From: an uncultured Eubacteriales bacterium | Lineage (GTDB): Bacteria > Bacillota > Clostridia > Oscillospirales > Oscillospiraceae | Assembly (NCBI GenBank): GCA_900316745.1 | Contig: ONEB01000002.1 | Span: forward strand, 94,241-158,240 | Direction of reading: 5' to 3' | Length of the DNA stretch: 64,000 nt | Shown: in pieces, positions 43,743 to 52,286 of the stretch | Layout of the letters: every line of letters starts with the position of its first letter | Position numbering within the stretch: the stretch's first letter is position 1 | Notes under the pieces: model-generated | Seen by the model: only the letters and a program-made list of their open reading frames with translations | Databases searched by the model: none | What the model was told of the DNA's origin: nothing | Made by a program: the position numbers and the translations under genes

Positions 43743-43797
43743 TCCCGTCAAAAAACTGCAGACCGCGCCGTGGGGTTTCCCGCGGCGCGGTTTCTTG

Positions 43798-43860
43798 TGT
43801 CATTGCGAACCAGTGACCGATGTCACTGGTGTCGCACAGCTTCGCTCCTCGCAATGACAT
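43798..43860. repeat. CCTCGCAATGACA-type repeat
   Basis: TGTCATTGCGAACCAGTGAC to TCGCTCCTCGCAATGACA, enclosing the hairpin CCAGTGAC-CGAT-GTCACTGG. Confidence 0.85.
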
Positions 43861-43884
43861 GTGCCGCATTTTTAAAATCTGTAA

Positions 43885-43913
43885 TGGACAAGCCTTGACA
43901 ATGCGTGTATAAT
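43885..43913 (+). promoter_or_regulatory. Promoter of the Crp/Fnr-type regulator
   Basis: TGGACA (43885-43890), 17 bases, TATAAT (43908-43913) with an upstream TG. Confidence 0.75.
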
Positions 43914-43955
43914 GTCCGTATTGCGTGACTTTCATCACATTGGGAGGCGACGACC

Positions 43956-44642
43956 TTGGAGCAAGACATTCTTCACGCGTCGGAATATGATCTGTCCGGC
44001 TTCTTCCCGTTCTGGCCGCGGCTCACGCCGGAGCAGCAGCGAAAGCTGGCCGGCTACTGCACGCTGCGCTCGTTCGCGGCGGGGGAGAACATCTATTTCC
44101 ACCGCTTCTGCAACGGCGGCATGTACTATGTCTTTTCCGGAGCGATCCGCATCTATATGATCTCCGCCGCCGGACGGGAGGCGACGATCTACCACCGCTA
44201 TCCCGGGCAGACCGGCATCATCCTGGAGTTCTCCGAGCAGAAGACGGAGAACATCATCCCCGTCTTTCAGGCGGAGGCGGAAACCACGCTCGTCTATCTC
44301 TCGAAGACGGACATGTACAAGGCCGCGCGCGTGCACGTCGCGCTGCAGGAGCTGTATATGGACGTGACCGCCGAGTGCGTGCAGGAGGTCGTGAACTCCT
44401 TTTTCTCGTTCGCGTTTCTGCCGCTGCGCGAGCGGCTTGCCCGCGTGCTGCTCGAAAAGGTGCAGTCCGCCGGCAGCACCACCGTCTCCGCCACGCACGA
44501 GAGTCTCGCGAGCGCCGTCGGCACCTCCCGCGAGGTCGCGACGCGCTCGCTCGGAAAGCTCGAAAGTGAGGGCGTCCTGCGCACCGGCAGAAAACACATC
44601 GAGATTTTGGATCTCGAGCGGTTGACGGAAATGGCAATGTGA
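43956..44642 (+). CDS. Crp/Fnr-family transcriptional regulator
   Basis: A 228-residue regulator with an N-terminal cyclic-nucleotide-binding-like beta barrel (AAGENIYFHRFCNGGMYYVFSGAIRIY, cited in part) and a C-terminal winged helix (STTVSATHESLASAVGTSRE, then VATRSLGKL). The canonical cAMP-contact Arg-Ser pair is not seen, and there is no Fnr-type four-cysteine cluster, so the signal is unknown. It starts at a TTG behind GGGAGG. The next gene's promoter lies inside its 3' end. Confidence 0.9.
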   Translation: MEQDILHASEYDLSGFFPFWPRLTPEQQRKLAGYCTLRSFAAGENIYFHRFCNGGMYYVFSGAIRIYMISAAGREATIYHRYPGQTGIILEFSEQKTENIIPVFQAEAETTLVYLSKTDMYKAARVHVALQELYMDVTAECVQEVVNSFFSFAFLPLRERLARVLLEKVQSAGSTTVSATHESLASAVGTSREVATRSLGKLESEGVLRTGRKHIEILDLERLTEMAM

Positions 44643-44650
44643 TTTATTAT
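44622..44650 (+). promoter_or_regulatory. Promoter of tyrS
   Basis: TTGACG (44622-44627), 17 bases, TATTAT (44645-44650). The leader is only about 40 bases, too short for a T-box. Confidence 0.7.
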
Positions 44651-44693
44651 TATAGTCTGTTCATTTCGAAAACACACATTTGGAGGAATATAC

Positions 44694-45908
44694 ATGGGAA
44701 TCTATGAAGAGCTTCAGGCCCGCGGGCTGATCGCGCAGGTCACGAACGAGGAGGAGATCCGCGAGATGGTCAACGCCGGAAAGGCAAAGTTCTACATCGG
44801 CTTTGACTGCACGGCTGACAGCCTGACCGCCGGTCACTTCATGGCGCTCACGCTCATGAAGCGTCTGCAGCAGGCGGGCAACCAGCCCATCGCCCTCATC
44901 GGCGGCGGAACCACCATGATCGGCGACCCCTCAGGCCGCACCGACATGCGCAAGATGCTCACGCGCGAGGACATCGACCACAACGCCGCGTGCTTCAAGC
45001 GCCAGATGGAGAAGTTCATCGAGTTCGGGCCCGGCAAGGCCACGATGGTGAACAACGCCGACTGGCTCCTGAGCCTGAACTACGTCGACGTGCTGCGCGA
45101 GGTCGGCGCCTGCTTCAGCGTGAACAACATGCTCCGCGCCGAGTGCTACAAGCAGCGCATGGAAAAGGGCCTGAGCTTCTTTGAATTCAACTACATGATC
45201 ATGCAGAGCTATGACTTCTACTACCTCTTCCAGCACTACGACTGCAACATGCAGTTCGGCGGCGACGACCAGTGGTCGAACATGCTCGGCGGCACGGAGC
45301 TGATCCGCAAAAAGCTCGGAAAAGACGCCCACGCCATGACGATCACGCTGCTCACGGACTCCCAGGGCAAGAAGATGGGCAAGACCGCCGGCAACGCCGT
45401 CTGGCTCGACCCGAACAAGACCTCTCCCTTCGACTTCTACCAGTACTGGCGCAACGTGGACGACGCGGACGTCATGAAGTGCATCCGCATGCTCACGTTC
45501 CTGCCGCTCTCTCAGATCGACGAGATGGAGCACTGGGATGACTCCCGTATTAACGAGAAGAAGGAGCTGCTCGCGATGGAGCTCACCACGCTCGTGCACG
45601 GCGCCGAGGAGGCCGAAAAGGCCCGCGCCGCGGCCCGCGCGCTCTTTGCCGGCGGCGGGGACGACAGCTCCATGCCCACGACGGAAATCGCCCTCGAGGG
45701 CGACTCCATCGGCATCATCGACCTCATGATCTCCTGCTCCCTGGCCGCCTCCCGCGGCGAGGCCAGACGCCTCATTCAGCAGGGCGGCGTGCAGGTCGAC
45801 GGCGAGAAGGTGTCTGATATCGACTTCCAGGTCACCCGCGCGCAGCTGGAACAGGGCGCGAAGCTCCGCAAGGGCAAAAAGGTGTTCCACAAGGCCGTTC
45901 TGGCGTAA
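44694..45908 (+). CDS. tyrS: Tyrosyl-tRNA synthetase
   Basis: Charges tRNA(Tyr). The 404-residue class I synthetase has the HIGH-like signature in SLTAGHFMAL near residue 46, the tyrosine site QFGGDDQWSNML near residue 189, and the KMSKS loop as KKMGKTAGNAVWLD near residue 226. A C-terminal S4 RNA-binding domain follows (LAASRGEARRLIQQGGVQVD). GGAGG precedes the start. A factor-independent terminator follows. Confidence 0.97.
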   Translation: MGIYEELQARGLIAQVTNEEEIREMVNAGKAKFYIGFDCTADSLTAGHFMALTLMKRLQQAGNQPIALIGGGTTMIGDPSGRTDMRKMLTREDIDHNAACFKRQMEKFIEFGPGKATMVNNADWLLSLNYVDVLREVGACFSVNNMLRAECYKQRMEKGLSFFEFNYMIMQSYDFYYLFQHYDCNMQFGGDDQWSNMLGGTELIRKKLGKDAHAMTITLLTDSQGKKMGKTAGNAVWLDPNKTSPFDFYQYWRNVDDADVMKCIRMLTFLPLSQIDEMEHWDDSRINEKKELLAMELTTLVHGAEEAEKARAAARALFAGGGDDSSMPTTEIALEGDSIGIIDLMISCSLAASRGEARRLIQQGGVQVDGEKVSDIDFQVTRAQLEQGAKLRKGKKVFHKAVLA

Positions 45909-45913
45909 GAAAA

Positions 45914-45947
45914 AAATCCGCCGTGCATAAACGCGGCGGATTTTTTA
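45914..45947 (+). terminator. Terminator of tyrS
   Basis: Hairpin ATCCGCCG / CGGCGGAT with a ten-base loop, followed by TTTTT. Confidence 0.9.
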
Positions 45948-46011
45948 TGCCCGTTTAAGGTTGGCGCGTTATGCTCTCGGCAGAAACCTACCGAAAAGGA
46001 GATATGCGTTT

Positions 46012-47121
46012 ATGAAATACAAGCTTCCGAAAACCCTCGCGGCGCTCCTCGCGCTGTCGATGCTGACCGCCTGCGGCACCGCGAAAACGTCGACAGCCGA
46101 GACCGCCGAGACCGCCGAGACCGAAACCGCCGCCGTGACGACTTCGGCTGCCGCCGCCACGGACGACGCCTCCGAAAGCACGGATCTCTTCACCGACCGC
46201 GACCTGACCCAGACGCCCGATCTTACGGACGCCGAGACCGTCACGCTCTCCGACGGCGACACGATCACGATCACGGACGCGGGCGTCTATGTCCTCTCCG
46301 GCGCGGCGAAAAACGCGCAGGTCATCGTCGAGTGCGCCGAGGACGCCAAGGTTCAGCTCGTCCTGGACGGCGTCACCGTCACGAACGACAGCCTGCCCGC
46401 GATCTATGTCAAAAGCGCCGACAAGGTGTTCGTCACGACCACGGACTCGGAAAACGCCCTCGCCGTCACGGGCACGTTCACAGCCGACGGCGACACGAAC
46501 ACCGACGCCGTGATCTTCTCAAAGGACGACCTCGTCTTAAACGGCACCGGCACGCTGAAGCTCTCGTCCACCGACAACGCCGTGACCTCCAAGGACGATC
46601 TCAAGGTCACGGGCGGCACCTATGAGATCACATGCGCCTCGCACGGTCTGGAGGCCAACGACGGGGCGTATATCTCCGGCGGCACGCTCACGATCTCGGC
46701 CGGGGAGTGCATCGAGGCGACCTATGTGTATGTCTGCGGCGGCACGCTCACGCTCAGCGCCACCGACGACGGCATCAACGCCACGTACCAGACCGAGGAC
46801 GCGGCAGAGCCCTGCGTCGAGATCGCCGGCGGCGACATTACCATCACCATGGCGCAGGGCGACACCGACGCCATCGACTCCAACGGCTCCATCCTCGTCT
46901 CCGGCGGCACCGTGAACATCACCGCGCAGTTCGCCTTTGACTTCTTGACGACCGCCTCGCACACCGGCGGCACGATCACCGTCAACGGTCAGACCGTCGA
47001 CGAGATCACCGAGTCCATGATGATGGGCGGCGGCATGGGCGGCATGGGCGGCCAGATGCCCGGCGGCAACGGCCAGATGCCCGGCGGCATGCCCGGCCAC
47101 GGCGGACAGCGCCCCGCCTGA
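46012..47121 (+). CDS. Carbohydrate-binding beta-helix lipoprotein (Cthe_2159-like)
   Basis: A 369-residue surface lipoprotein with type II signal (LLALSMLTACG, lipobox LTAC) and a Thr/Ala/Glu-rich linker. The core shows the repeated strand pattern of a right-handed beta-helix (GGTYEITCASHGLEANDGAY, GGTLTISAGECIEATYVYV, GGTLTLSATDDGINATY), with Asp residues that would bind calcium, as in the DUF4353/Cthe_2159 family of polysaccharide-binding proteins. It ends in a Gly/Met/Pro-rich low-complexity tail (MMMGGGMGGMGGQMPGG). The start ATG follows AAAGGAG. It may bind plant polysaccharide or assist biofilm formation; the ligand is unknown. Confidence 0.85.
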   Translation: MKYKLPKTLAALLALSMLTACGTAKTSTAETAETAETETAAVTTSAAAATDDASESTDLFTDRDLTQTPDLTDAETVTLSDGDTITITDAGVYVLSGAAKNAQVIVECAEDAKVQLVLDGVTVTNDSLPAIYVKSADKVFVTTTDSENALAVTGTFTADGDTNTDAVIFSKDDLVLNGTGTLKLSSTDNAVTSKDDLKVTGGTYEITCASHGLEANDGAYISGGTLTISAGECIEATYVYVCGGTLTLSATDDGINATYQTEDAAEPCVEIAGGDITITMAQGDTDAIDSNGSILVSGGTVNITAQFAFDFLTTASHTGGTITVNGQTVDEITESMMMGGGMGGMGGQMPGGNGQMPGGMPGHGGQRPA

Positions 47122-47132
47122 TCGAACACACA

Positions 47133-47170
47133 CACCCGGAAGATACAACCGTGTCTTCCGGGTATTTTTC
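47133..47170 (+). terminator. Terminator after the beta-helix lipoprotein gene
   Basis: ACCCGGAAGA / TCTTCCGGGT with a short loop, followed by ATTTTTC. Confidence 0.85.
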
Positions 47171-47177
47171 TCTTAAA

Positions 47178-47233
47178 AAGTATCCTAAAAGCGCAAAAAG
47201 TATCTTGACAAAGCAGCTTCCGTATGCTACAAT
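47178..47233 (+). promoter_or_regulatory. Promoter of the second phage-like module with operators O3/O4
   Basis: TTGACA (47205-47210), 17 bases, TACAAT (47228-47233). AAGTATCTTGACAAAG (47198-47213) covers the -35 box and equals the phage promoter site at 28288 in 14 of 16 positions. A second copy of AAAGTATC lies 20 bases upstream. Confidence 0.75.
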
Positions 47234-47313
47234 GAAGAAAACAAAACGTTCCGTTTCGGATGCGGGTCGGGACGCGTTCGGGAACGCAAACAAAGAAAGG
47301 AGATTTCAGCAGA

Positions 47314-48321
47314 TTGAACATTGACCTGAGATTCTGTAACTGGCAGCTTGCGCTGCCGAACGCCTCCGTGCGGCAGTTTGACGACGGCACGCAGGTGATC
47401 ACGGTCACGGGCGAGCGGCCGGCCGGCTGGCGCTGGAGGCTCAGCGTCTCCGTGTTCGGCGGGACGTATTTCAATTCCATCGCGCTCAATGAGACGGACG
47501 GCGCGCTCACGGCGGTGCTCACGCGCGAGGATCTCGCCTTCGGGGACGCGGTCTATACGCTTCAGCTCGTCGGCGAGCGCGAGGGGCTCACGCGCCACAC
47601 GAACCCCGTGCGCCTGACGGTGGGGGCGTCGATCTCCGGGGACGCGCGCTGGCCGGAGGTGCCCCAGAGCTTCACCGCGGCGCAGCGTGCCGCCGAGGCC
47701 GCTGCCGCCGCAGCCGCAGCTGCCGCCCAGCGCGCCGAGGAGGCTGCCTCCGGCGGAGCGGGAGAGGTCTCGCGCACGGAGTTTCTCGCGCTGCACGAGC
47801 AGGCGGATCATACGGGCGCGACGCTCGCTGCGCACCTGAACGACGCGTCTGTCCATGTCTCCGGACAGGAGCGCGCATCATGGGATGAGGCGTATGACTT
47901 TGCGATGGACCACGGGCGCGACGCCGTCAGCCACATCACCGCGGCAGAGCGCGCGGCGTGGAACGCCAAGGCGGACGCCTCCGCGATTCCGACGCAGGTG
48001 TCGGCGCTGACGAATGACGCCGGGTACGTCACCGCGCAGCAGCGCGTCGCCATGACCGCCGCGACCGCCGCGCTCGAGCCGAACCGGCTCTATGTCTGGG
48101 GCGAGACGGCCTCGCTCACGATCACGCTCGCCGCGCCGGCGGACAGCACCATCGTCAACGAGTACCATTTCATTTTTGCGAGCGGCGCGACGCCGACGAC
48201 CCTGACCATCCCGGCAGCCGTCAAAACCCCGGACGGCTTCACCGTGGACGCAAACATGGTCTATGAGGTCTCCATCCTGGAGGGCTGCATGACCGCGCAG
48301 AGCTGGGCGGTGAGTGCATGA
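47314..48321 (+). CDS. Phage tail-fibre/baseplate-like protein
   Basis: About 335 residues, from a TTG at 47314 behind AAAGGAG. The N-terminal 120 residues are beta-rich (LRFCNWQLALPNASVRQFDD; VYTLQLVGEREGLTRH), like domains that attach fibres to a tail. A strongly alanine-rich helix (RAAEAAAAAAAAAAQRAEEAA) is followed by a helical repeat with HLNDASVHVS and HITAAERAAWNAKADAS, typical of phage fibre shafts, then a beta C-terminus. It is the first gene of a small module not contiguous with the main phage region. Receptor attachment is the likely role. Confidence 0.75.
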   Translation: MNIDLRFCNWQLALPNASVRQFDDGTQVITVTGERPAGWRWRLSVSVFGGTYFNSIALNETDGALTAVLTREDLAFGDAVYTLQLVGEREGLTRHTNPVRLTVGASISGDARWPEVPQSFTAAQRAAEAAAAAAAAAAQRAEEAASGGAGEVSRTEFLALHEQADHTGATLAAHLNDASVHVSGQERASWDEAYDFAMDHGRDAVSHITAAERAAWNAKADASAIPTQVSALTNDAGYVTAQQRVAMTAATAALEPNRLYVWGETASLTITLAAPADSTIVNEYHFIFASGATPTTLTIPAAVKTPDGFTVDANMVYEVSILEGCMTAQSWAVSA

Positions 48322-48800
48322 GCCTGTTGTGTAGACGGAGATTGATAGGATCGGCAGGCAATAACAAGTTTCTTTACCCTCTGGCGGACAGCACAATGGA
48401 ATATGGTTATGCCGTAACCACGTCGTCAAATGGCCATGTGGTTGTACGGGCGCCAAGCCGGCAAACAGGAAATAAATACCTAAACTTTCGAGACCCGGCA
48501 AAGAACGTAACCCTCCTGATTGCCGCTATAAATAATTCGATGTGGTTTAAACTTTCGGCGGGTCAAACGGTCACGTTTGAGGCACATAATTTGCCCTCTG
48601 TTATAAATCTGAGTTTATACCTAGCCAATTCCACAACATCATACATGAGCATTTCTAGTTCTAATTCAACCGTAACATTTATGGTTGAAGAAGATGTTGA
48701 AATCGGGTGTGTAGGAGGGCATACAACAACTTCAGTAAACGCAGGCACACAATTTGAATTTGATACAGCATTGTATGTCGATGGGAGGAGATATTTTTAA
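48318..48800 (+). CDS. AT-rich fibre-tip/receptor-binding-like protein
   Basis: A 160-residue protein that starts inside the preceding stop. Its first 60 residues keep the local composition less strictly and the rest is A/T-rich with codons such as TTA, ATA and AAT, in strong contrast to its neighbours. It is Ser/Thr/Asn-rich and beta-like (NSTTSYMSISSSNSTVTFMV), compatible with a receptor-binding tip domain. No homologue is recognised. Foreign composition points to recent exchange of the host-range determinant. Confidence 0.65.
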   Translation: MSLLCRRRLIGSAGNNKFLYPLADSTMEYGYAVTTSSNGHVVVRAPSRQTGNKYLNFRDPAKNVTLLIAAINNSMWFKLSAGQTVTFEAHNLPSVINLSLYLANSTTSYMSISSSNSTVTFMVEEDVEIGCVGGHTTTSVNAGTQFEFDTALYVDGRRYF

Positions 48801-49090
48801 TGTTTGCCAAACTTATCAATCACTATCCATCCTACGCCCCGCACCGTCTGCGTGTGGGCGAAACGTGGGTTTACAATCCGACAGAGACGCAGCTTCTTGA
48901 CGCGGGCTATCTCCCCGTCATCGAGACCGAGCCGCCTGTGACGGACGAGTTTCACTATGCCGAGCCGCACTGGGCGGAGGAAAGTGGTCAGATCGTGCAG
49001 GAGTGGGAGCTGCTCCCGATCCCGGAATCGGAGGAAGCCGACGCAGACGACTACGAAGCGGCGCTCAGAGAGGTGGGTGTGAACGTATGA
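48800..49090 (+). CDS. Small phage-like protein after the fibre genes
   Basis: A 96-residue acidic protein (FAKLINHYPSYAPHRLRVGE...). WVYNPTETQLLDAGYLPVIE resembles short accessory proteins found after tail-fibre genes in Firmicutes prophages. The C-terminus is strongly acidic (PESEEADADDYEAALREV). It abuts the fibre-tip gene and overlaps the next one. Function unknown. Confidence 0.65.
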   Translation: MFAKLINHYPSYAPHRLRVGETWVYNPTETQLLDAGYLPVIETEPPVTDEFHYAEPHWAEESGQIVQEWELLPIPESEEADADDYEAALREVGVNV

Positions 49091-49254
49091 AGAAATCGGA
49101 TCTGACCGCCGCCGTCGAGGCCTGCAGGCGCGAAACGCGCGAGGCGCTGCAGGAGCTCTACGACAACGTGAACAAGGGTCAGCAAAAGCAGCTTGCCAGG
49201 CGCGAGAGCATCCGGACGCTGTTTGACCGCTACGGCGTGCAGTACGAGGCTTAA
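49087..49254 (+). CDS. Small helical phage-like protein
   Basis: A 55-residue charged helical protein (KKSDLTAAVEACRRETREAL; YDNVNKGQQKQLARRESIRT). It starts inside the stop of the previous gene (ATGA), after GGTGGG. This type often follows tail-fibre genes and precedes lysis genes in prophages; it may be a structural accessory. No function assigned. Confidence 0.6.
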   Translation: MKKSDLTAAVEACRRETREALQELYDNVNKGQQKQLARRESIRTLFDRYGVQYEA

Positions 49255-49255
49255 C

Positions 49256-49403
49256 AAACCGGGAAGGCAGACAAACCTGTGTTCTGTATCTCATGAGACA
49301 GAGCAGCAGGGAGCTCGAGGGGCAAGGCCGCCTCGAGTCTGATCCATTGTCGCCGCAAGCGATTGAAAGGCAAACGGTCTTTCAATCGCTTGCCTTTTTG
49401 TGC
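49256..49403 (+). ncRNA. Candidate structured RNA with intrinsic terminator
   Basis: A gene-free tract with consecutive hairpins: TCTGTATCTC-AT-GAGACAGA, then CTCGAGG-GGC...GCC-CCTCGAG, then a strong terminator stem AAGCGATTGAAAG / CTTTCAATCGCTT (49357-49391) followed by TTTTT. The segment between stems, GGGAAGGCAGACAAACCTGTG, is not coding. It could be the 3' end of the phage-like transcript or an independent small RNA; no known family is recognised with certainty. Confidence 0.5.
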
Positions 49404-49424
49404 CAGCAAAAATCATGGCGGCTC

Positions 49425-49459
49425 TTTTACGTTGTTGACATGTTGTCAACAACGTAAAA
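49425..49459. promoter_or_regulatory. Perfect 16-bp inverted repeat, possible operator
   Basis: TTTTACGTTGTTGACA-TGT-TGTCAACAACGTAAAA, an exact 16-base inverted repeat with a 3-base centre, lies about 40 bases upstream of the -10 box (TATAAT, 49502-49507) of the following secreted-protein gene. Confidence 0.75.
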
Positions 49460-49477
49460 CTGTTACTCCTTTGTTGC

Positions 49478-49507
49478 TTGTGCGCAGCGTGGCGGCTTTG
49501 CTATAAT
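49478..49507 (+). promoter_or_regulatory. Promoter of the first secreted lipase-like gene
   Basis: TTGTGC (49478-49483), 18 bases, TATAAT (49502-49507). The same TTGCTTG(c)GTGCGCA context precedes the paralogue near 52168. Confidence 0.55.
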
Positions 49508-49535
49508 GAAGAAAAGGCACAAAGGAGAGATCCAA

Positions 49536-52070
49536 ATGCGCACAACCACGAAACGCGGCATTGCCGTGCTGCTCGTCTGGCTGCAGATTGCGGCGCTCGT
49601 TCTGCTCCCGGCGCCGCACGCGCGCGCGGCCGGGCGCGCCGAGACGCCCATGCGCAATCCCGTCATCGAGCGGACGGTGCAGTTCGGCTCGTTCGGCTTC
49701 ACGGGCGATCTGGAGCATCAGCGCGACGGCGTGGACTACGTCATGCCGTATTATTACTCCGATGACTTCTTCGCGCCCTCGGCGGTGAACCCCAACGCCG
49801 TGAGAAAGGTCATGGACTTCTCCGATCTGGAGGATCTGTCCATGGCGACGCTCTCCAAGGCGTTCACGCTCGCGGTCGTCGGCTCCAGCGAGGGCAACGT
49901 GCCCGCCGACTGGTCGCACAAGTCCAAAAACGGCGAGCGCTTCCTCGCCGAGTGCGGGTTTGAAAACGTCTATGTGAACAGCGAGTTCAACATCCAGACC
50001 CAGACCGACACGCTGGGCTATCTCTTCGGCACGAAGAAGATCACCGTCTGGGACGCGCGCGCCGGGGCGAACCGGACGTTCATGCTCGTCGCCGTCGGCA
50101 TCCGCGGCGGCGGCTACGGCGCGGAGTGGGCCTCGAACCTCACGATCGGCGACTCCGAGAGCGCCGCGGCGCAGGACAAGAGCCTCTCCGGCACCTACCG
50201 CCACAAGGGCTTTCAGGACGGGACGGACAAGGTTCTGCGCGACCTCGACGCCTATCTCGCCAAAAACCGGATCACCGGCGACGTGAAGTACTGGATCTGC
50301 GGCTACTCCCGCTCGGGCGCGATCGCGAATCTCGCCGCCGGCGCCATCACGGATAACGCCAAAAAGTACCGCACGACGATCGACGATATCTACGCCTACA
50401 CCTACGAGGCGGCGCAGGGCGCGCTTCTCAGCGAAGATCCCGACGGTACGCGCTACCCGAACATCCACAACATCCTCAACGCCATGGATCTCGTGCCGCG
50501 CATCTCGCCGAAGCAGTTCGGCCACGCCCGCCTGGGCGTAGACTACCGCATGCCGTTCTACGGCAACACCACGCCCGCGGAGAACACCGCCTACTACACG
50601 CGCATGCGCACCGTGCTGCCGCTGGTCGCCGCCATCGCGGACGTCTATAATAAGAACATCACCGGCATCGAGGACGACAGGACGGAGGATGCCGTCATCA
50701 CGGACTCCGACCCCGCCGTCTATCCCTACGACCGCCCGATCCAGATCAAGACGTTCCAGCTCACGAACCTGTTTTCAGGCGGGCTGACGCAGCCGGTCTC
50801 GAACGCGGCGAGCAAGATCGCGCCCGCCGAGGGGCTCATGTTCGATCAGTTCCTCGACCGGTTCGTGGAGAAGTTCGCTGCCAGCCGCGCGTGGGACGCG
50901 GCCTTCCTGAAGCCGCAGGGGCTCGGCTGGGTCTCGGACGACATGACGTTCGACCCCATGAGCCACGAGCAGCAGTATGTGCAGACCTACCAGCAGGCGC
51001 TGCGCGTGATCGCGGGCGCGCTTTTCAAGCAGCCCGGCAAGGGCTTCCAGAGTCTGGGCGGGGCGCTCGACAACGCCGCGCAGGCAATCGACCTCGAGGC
51101 GCTCTGGAACGCCAGCGGCCTTGCCGCGCACTACGCGCTTCTGAGCCTCGGAGCGCGCTATAACTACCACGTCCACGAGATGATCCAGCCCGCCGCCACG
51201 CTCATCAACAAGATCATCGGCGTCTCGGACGTCTTCGAGAGCGCGGACGTGCCCGCCGTGCAGGAGGCGGTGCGCACGCTCATGCCGCCGTTTGTCTGGC
51301 TCTTCTGCGAGGACCGCGCGAAGAACAACGGCGAATACCTCGGCACGCTCGCCGACAGCTTCAGCACCATCTTCGTCACGCACATCCCCGAGATGGCGGT
51401 GTCGTGGCTGATGAGTCTGGACGACGTGTATCTGTCCGACTACCGCGAGCTCACCGTGCCGAAGGCGACGGACGTTCAGGTGCGCGAGTTTCGCGCGCGC
51501 TATGGCGAGACGCTCACGCCCGAGGGCGACGCGCCCGTCATCGCGAGACTGGCGGGCGGCGCGCTCACGTTCTGCCTCGATGACCGCATCACCGTCACGC
51601 CCGGCACCGCCGTCGATGATGCGGGAAAGACGATCGAGACCGTCACGATCCGCTATCCCGGGAACCTCGATGTGCGCTTCGACGTCACGCCGCACGCGGG
51701 CGGGCAGATTTCGGATCTCTATGTGAAGCTCAATGACCTCGCGCCGAGCGGGACGCTGAACGTCCGCTCCACCTGCTCTCGCGCGGAAAACGGCAACATC
51801 ACGTCCCGCGCCGTCGACCACGATCTGCTCACCGGGGATCTTACGCGCAGCGCCCGCAGCGTGAACGACTACGCCGCGCGCACCGCCCTCGCGCTGGATG
51901 GGCGCGACACGCTGCACATCCTCGCGCGGCACGGCTCGAATCAGCTCTTCGACGCGCGCGAGAGCACCTACTCCGTCACCGTCACCGAGGGCAAGGCCGT
52001 CTGGCAGGATTACGCCGGAAGCCTCGCGGCGCTTTTGCAAAACCTCTTCGCCGGGATGGAGAAGTGGTGA
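49536..52070 (+). CDS. Secreted lipase-like alpha/beta hydrolase
   Basis: About 844 residues with a classical signal peptide (basic TTTKRG, hydrophobic core, cleavage after PAPHARAAG). A class 3 lipase-like core is suggested by the nucleophile elbow GYSRSG near residue 256 and by NAMDLVPRIS near residue 320, where Asp would be catalytic. The last 170 residues are beta-rich, ending in an amphipathic helix (SLAALLQNLFAGMEKW). AAAGGAG precedes the ATG at 49536. Its close paralogue follows downstream. It probably acts on exported lipids or esters outside the cell; substrate unknown. Confidence 0.75.
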   Translation: MRTTTKRGIAVLLVWLQIAALVLLPAPHARAAGRAETPMRNPVIERTVQFGSFGFTGDLEHQRDGVDYVMPYYYSDDFFAPSAVNPNAVRKVMDFSDLEDLSMATLSKAFTLAVVGSSEGNVPADWSHKSKNGERFLAECGFENVYVNSEFNIQTQTDTLGYLFGTKKITVWDARAGANRTFMLVAVGIRGGGYGAEWASNLTIGDSESAAAQDKSLSGTYRHKGFQDGTDKVLRDLDAYLAKNRITGDVKYWICGYSRSGAIANLAAGAITDNAKKYRTTIDDIYAYTYEAAQGALLSEDPDGTRYPNIHNILNAMDLVPRISPKQFGHARLGVDYRMPFYGNTTPAENTAYYTRMRTVLPLVAAIADVYNKNITGIEDDRTEDAVITDSDPAVYPYDRPIQIKTFQLTNLFSGGLTQPVSNAASKIAPAEGLMFDQFLDRFVEKFAASRAWDAAFLKPQGLGWVSDDMTFDPMSHEQQYVQTYQQALRVIAGALFKQPGKGFQSLGGALDNAAQAIDLEALWNASGLAAHYALLSLGARYNYHVHEMIQPAATLINKIIGVSDVFESADVPAVQEAVRTLMPPFVWLFCEDRAKNNGEYLGTLADSFSTIFVTHIPEMAVSWLMSLDDVYLSDYRELTVPKATDVQVREFRARYGETLTPEGDAPVIARLAGGALTFCLDDRITVTPGTAVDDAGKTIETVTIRYPGNLDVRFDVTPHAGGQISDLYVKLNDLAPSGTLNVRSTCSRAENGNITSRAVDHDLLTGDLTRSARSVNDYAARTALALDGRDTLHILARHGSNQLFDARESTYSVTVTEGKAVWQDYAGSLAALLQNLFAGMEKW

Positions 52071-52112
52071 AACGCGCTTACCCAACGCGCCGTCATCTAT
52101 CCATACACGCAC

Positions 52113-52148
52113 ACGCGCCGCTGCCTCCGCAGCGGCGCGTAAATTTTT
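52113..52148 (+). terminator. Terminator between the two lipase-like genes
   Basis: ACGCGCCGCTGC-CTCC-GCAGCGGCGCGT, then AAATTTTT. Confidence 0.85.
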
Positions 52149-52286
52149 GGAATTGTAACAATATCTTGCTTGCGTGCGCATGCGTCCATCTGGTATAATA
52201 GTTCGACAGGTTTTTCGGCCTTGCATTTCGTTGCTGCTTTGGAAATGCAGGTCGTACAGGTTTGACCAAAAAAGGAGAGTATACCC

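Noticed and set aside
44651-44693. A T-box riboswitch upstream of tyrS
   Set aside because: The leader is only about 40 bases and contains no specifier loop or TGGNACCGCG motif.
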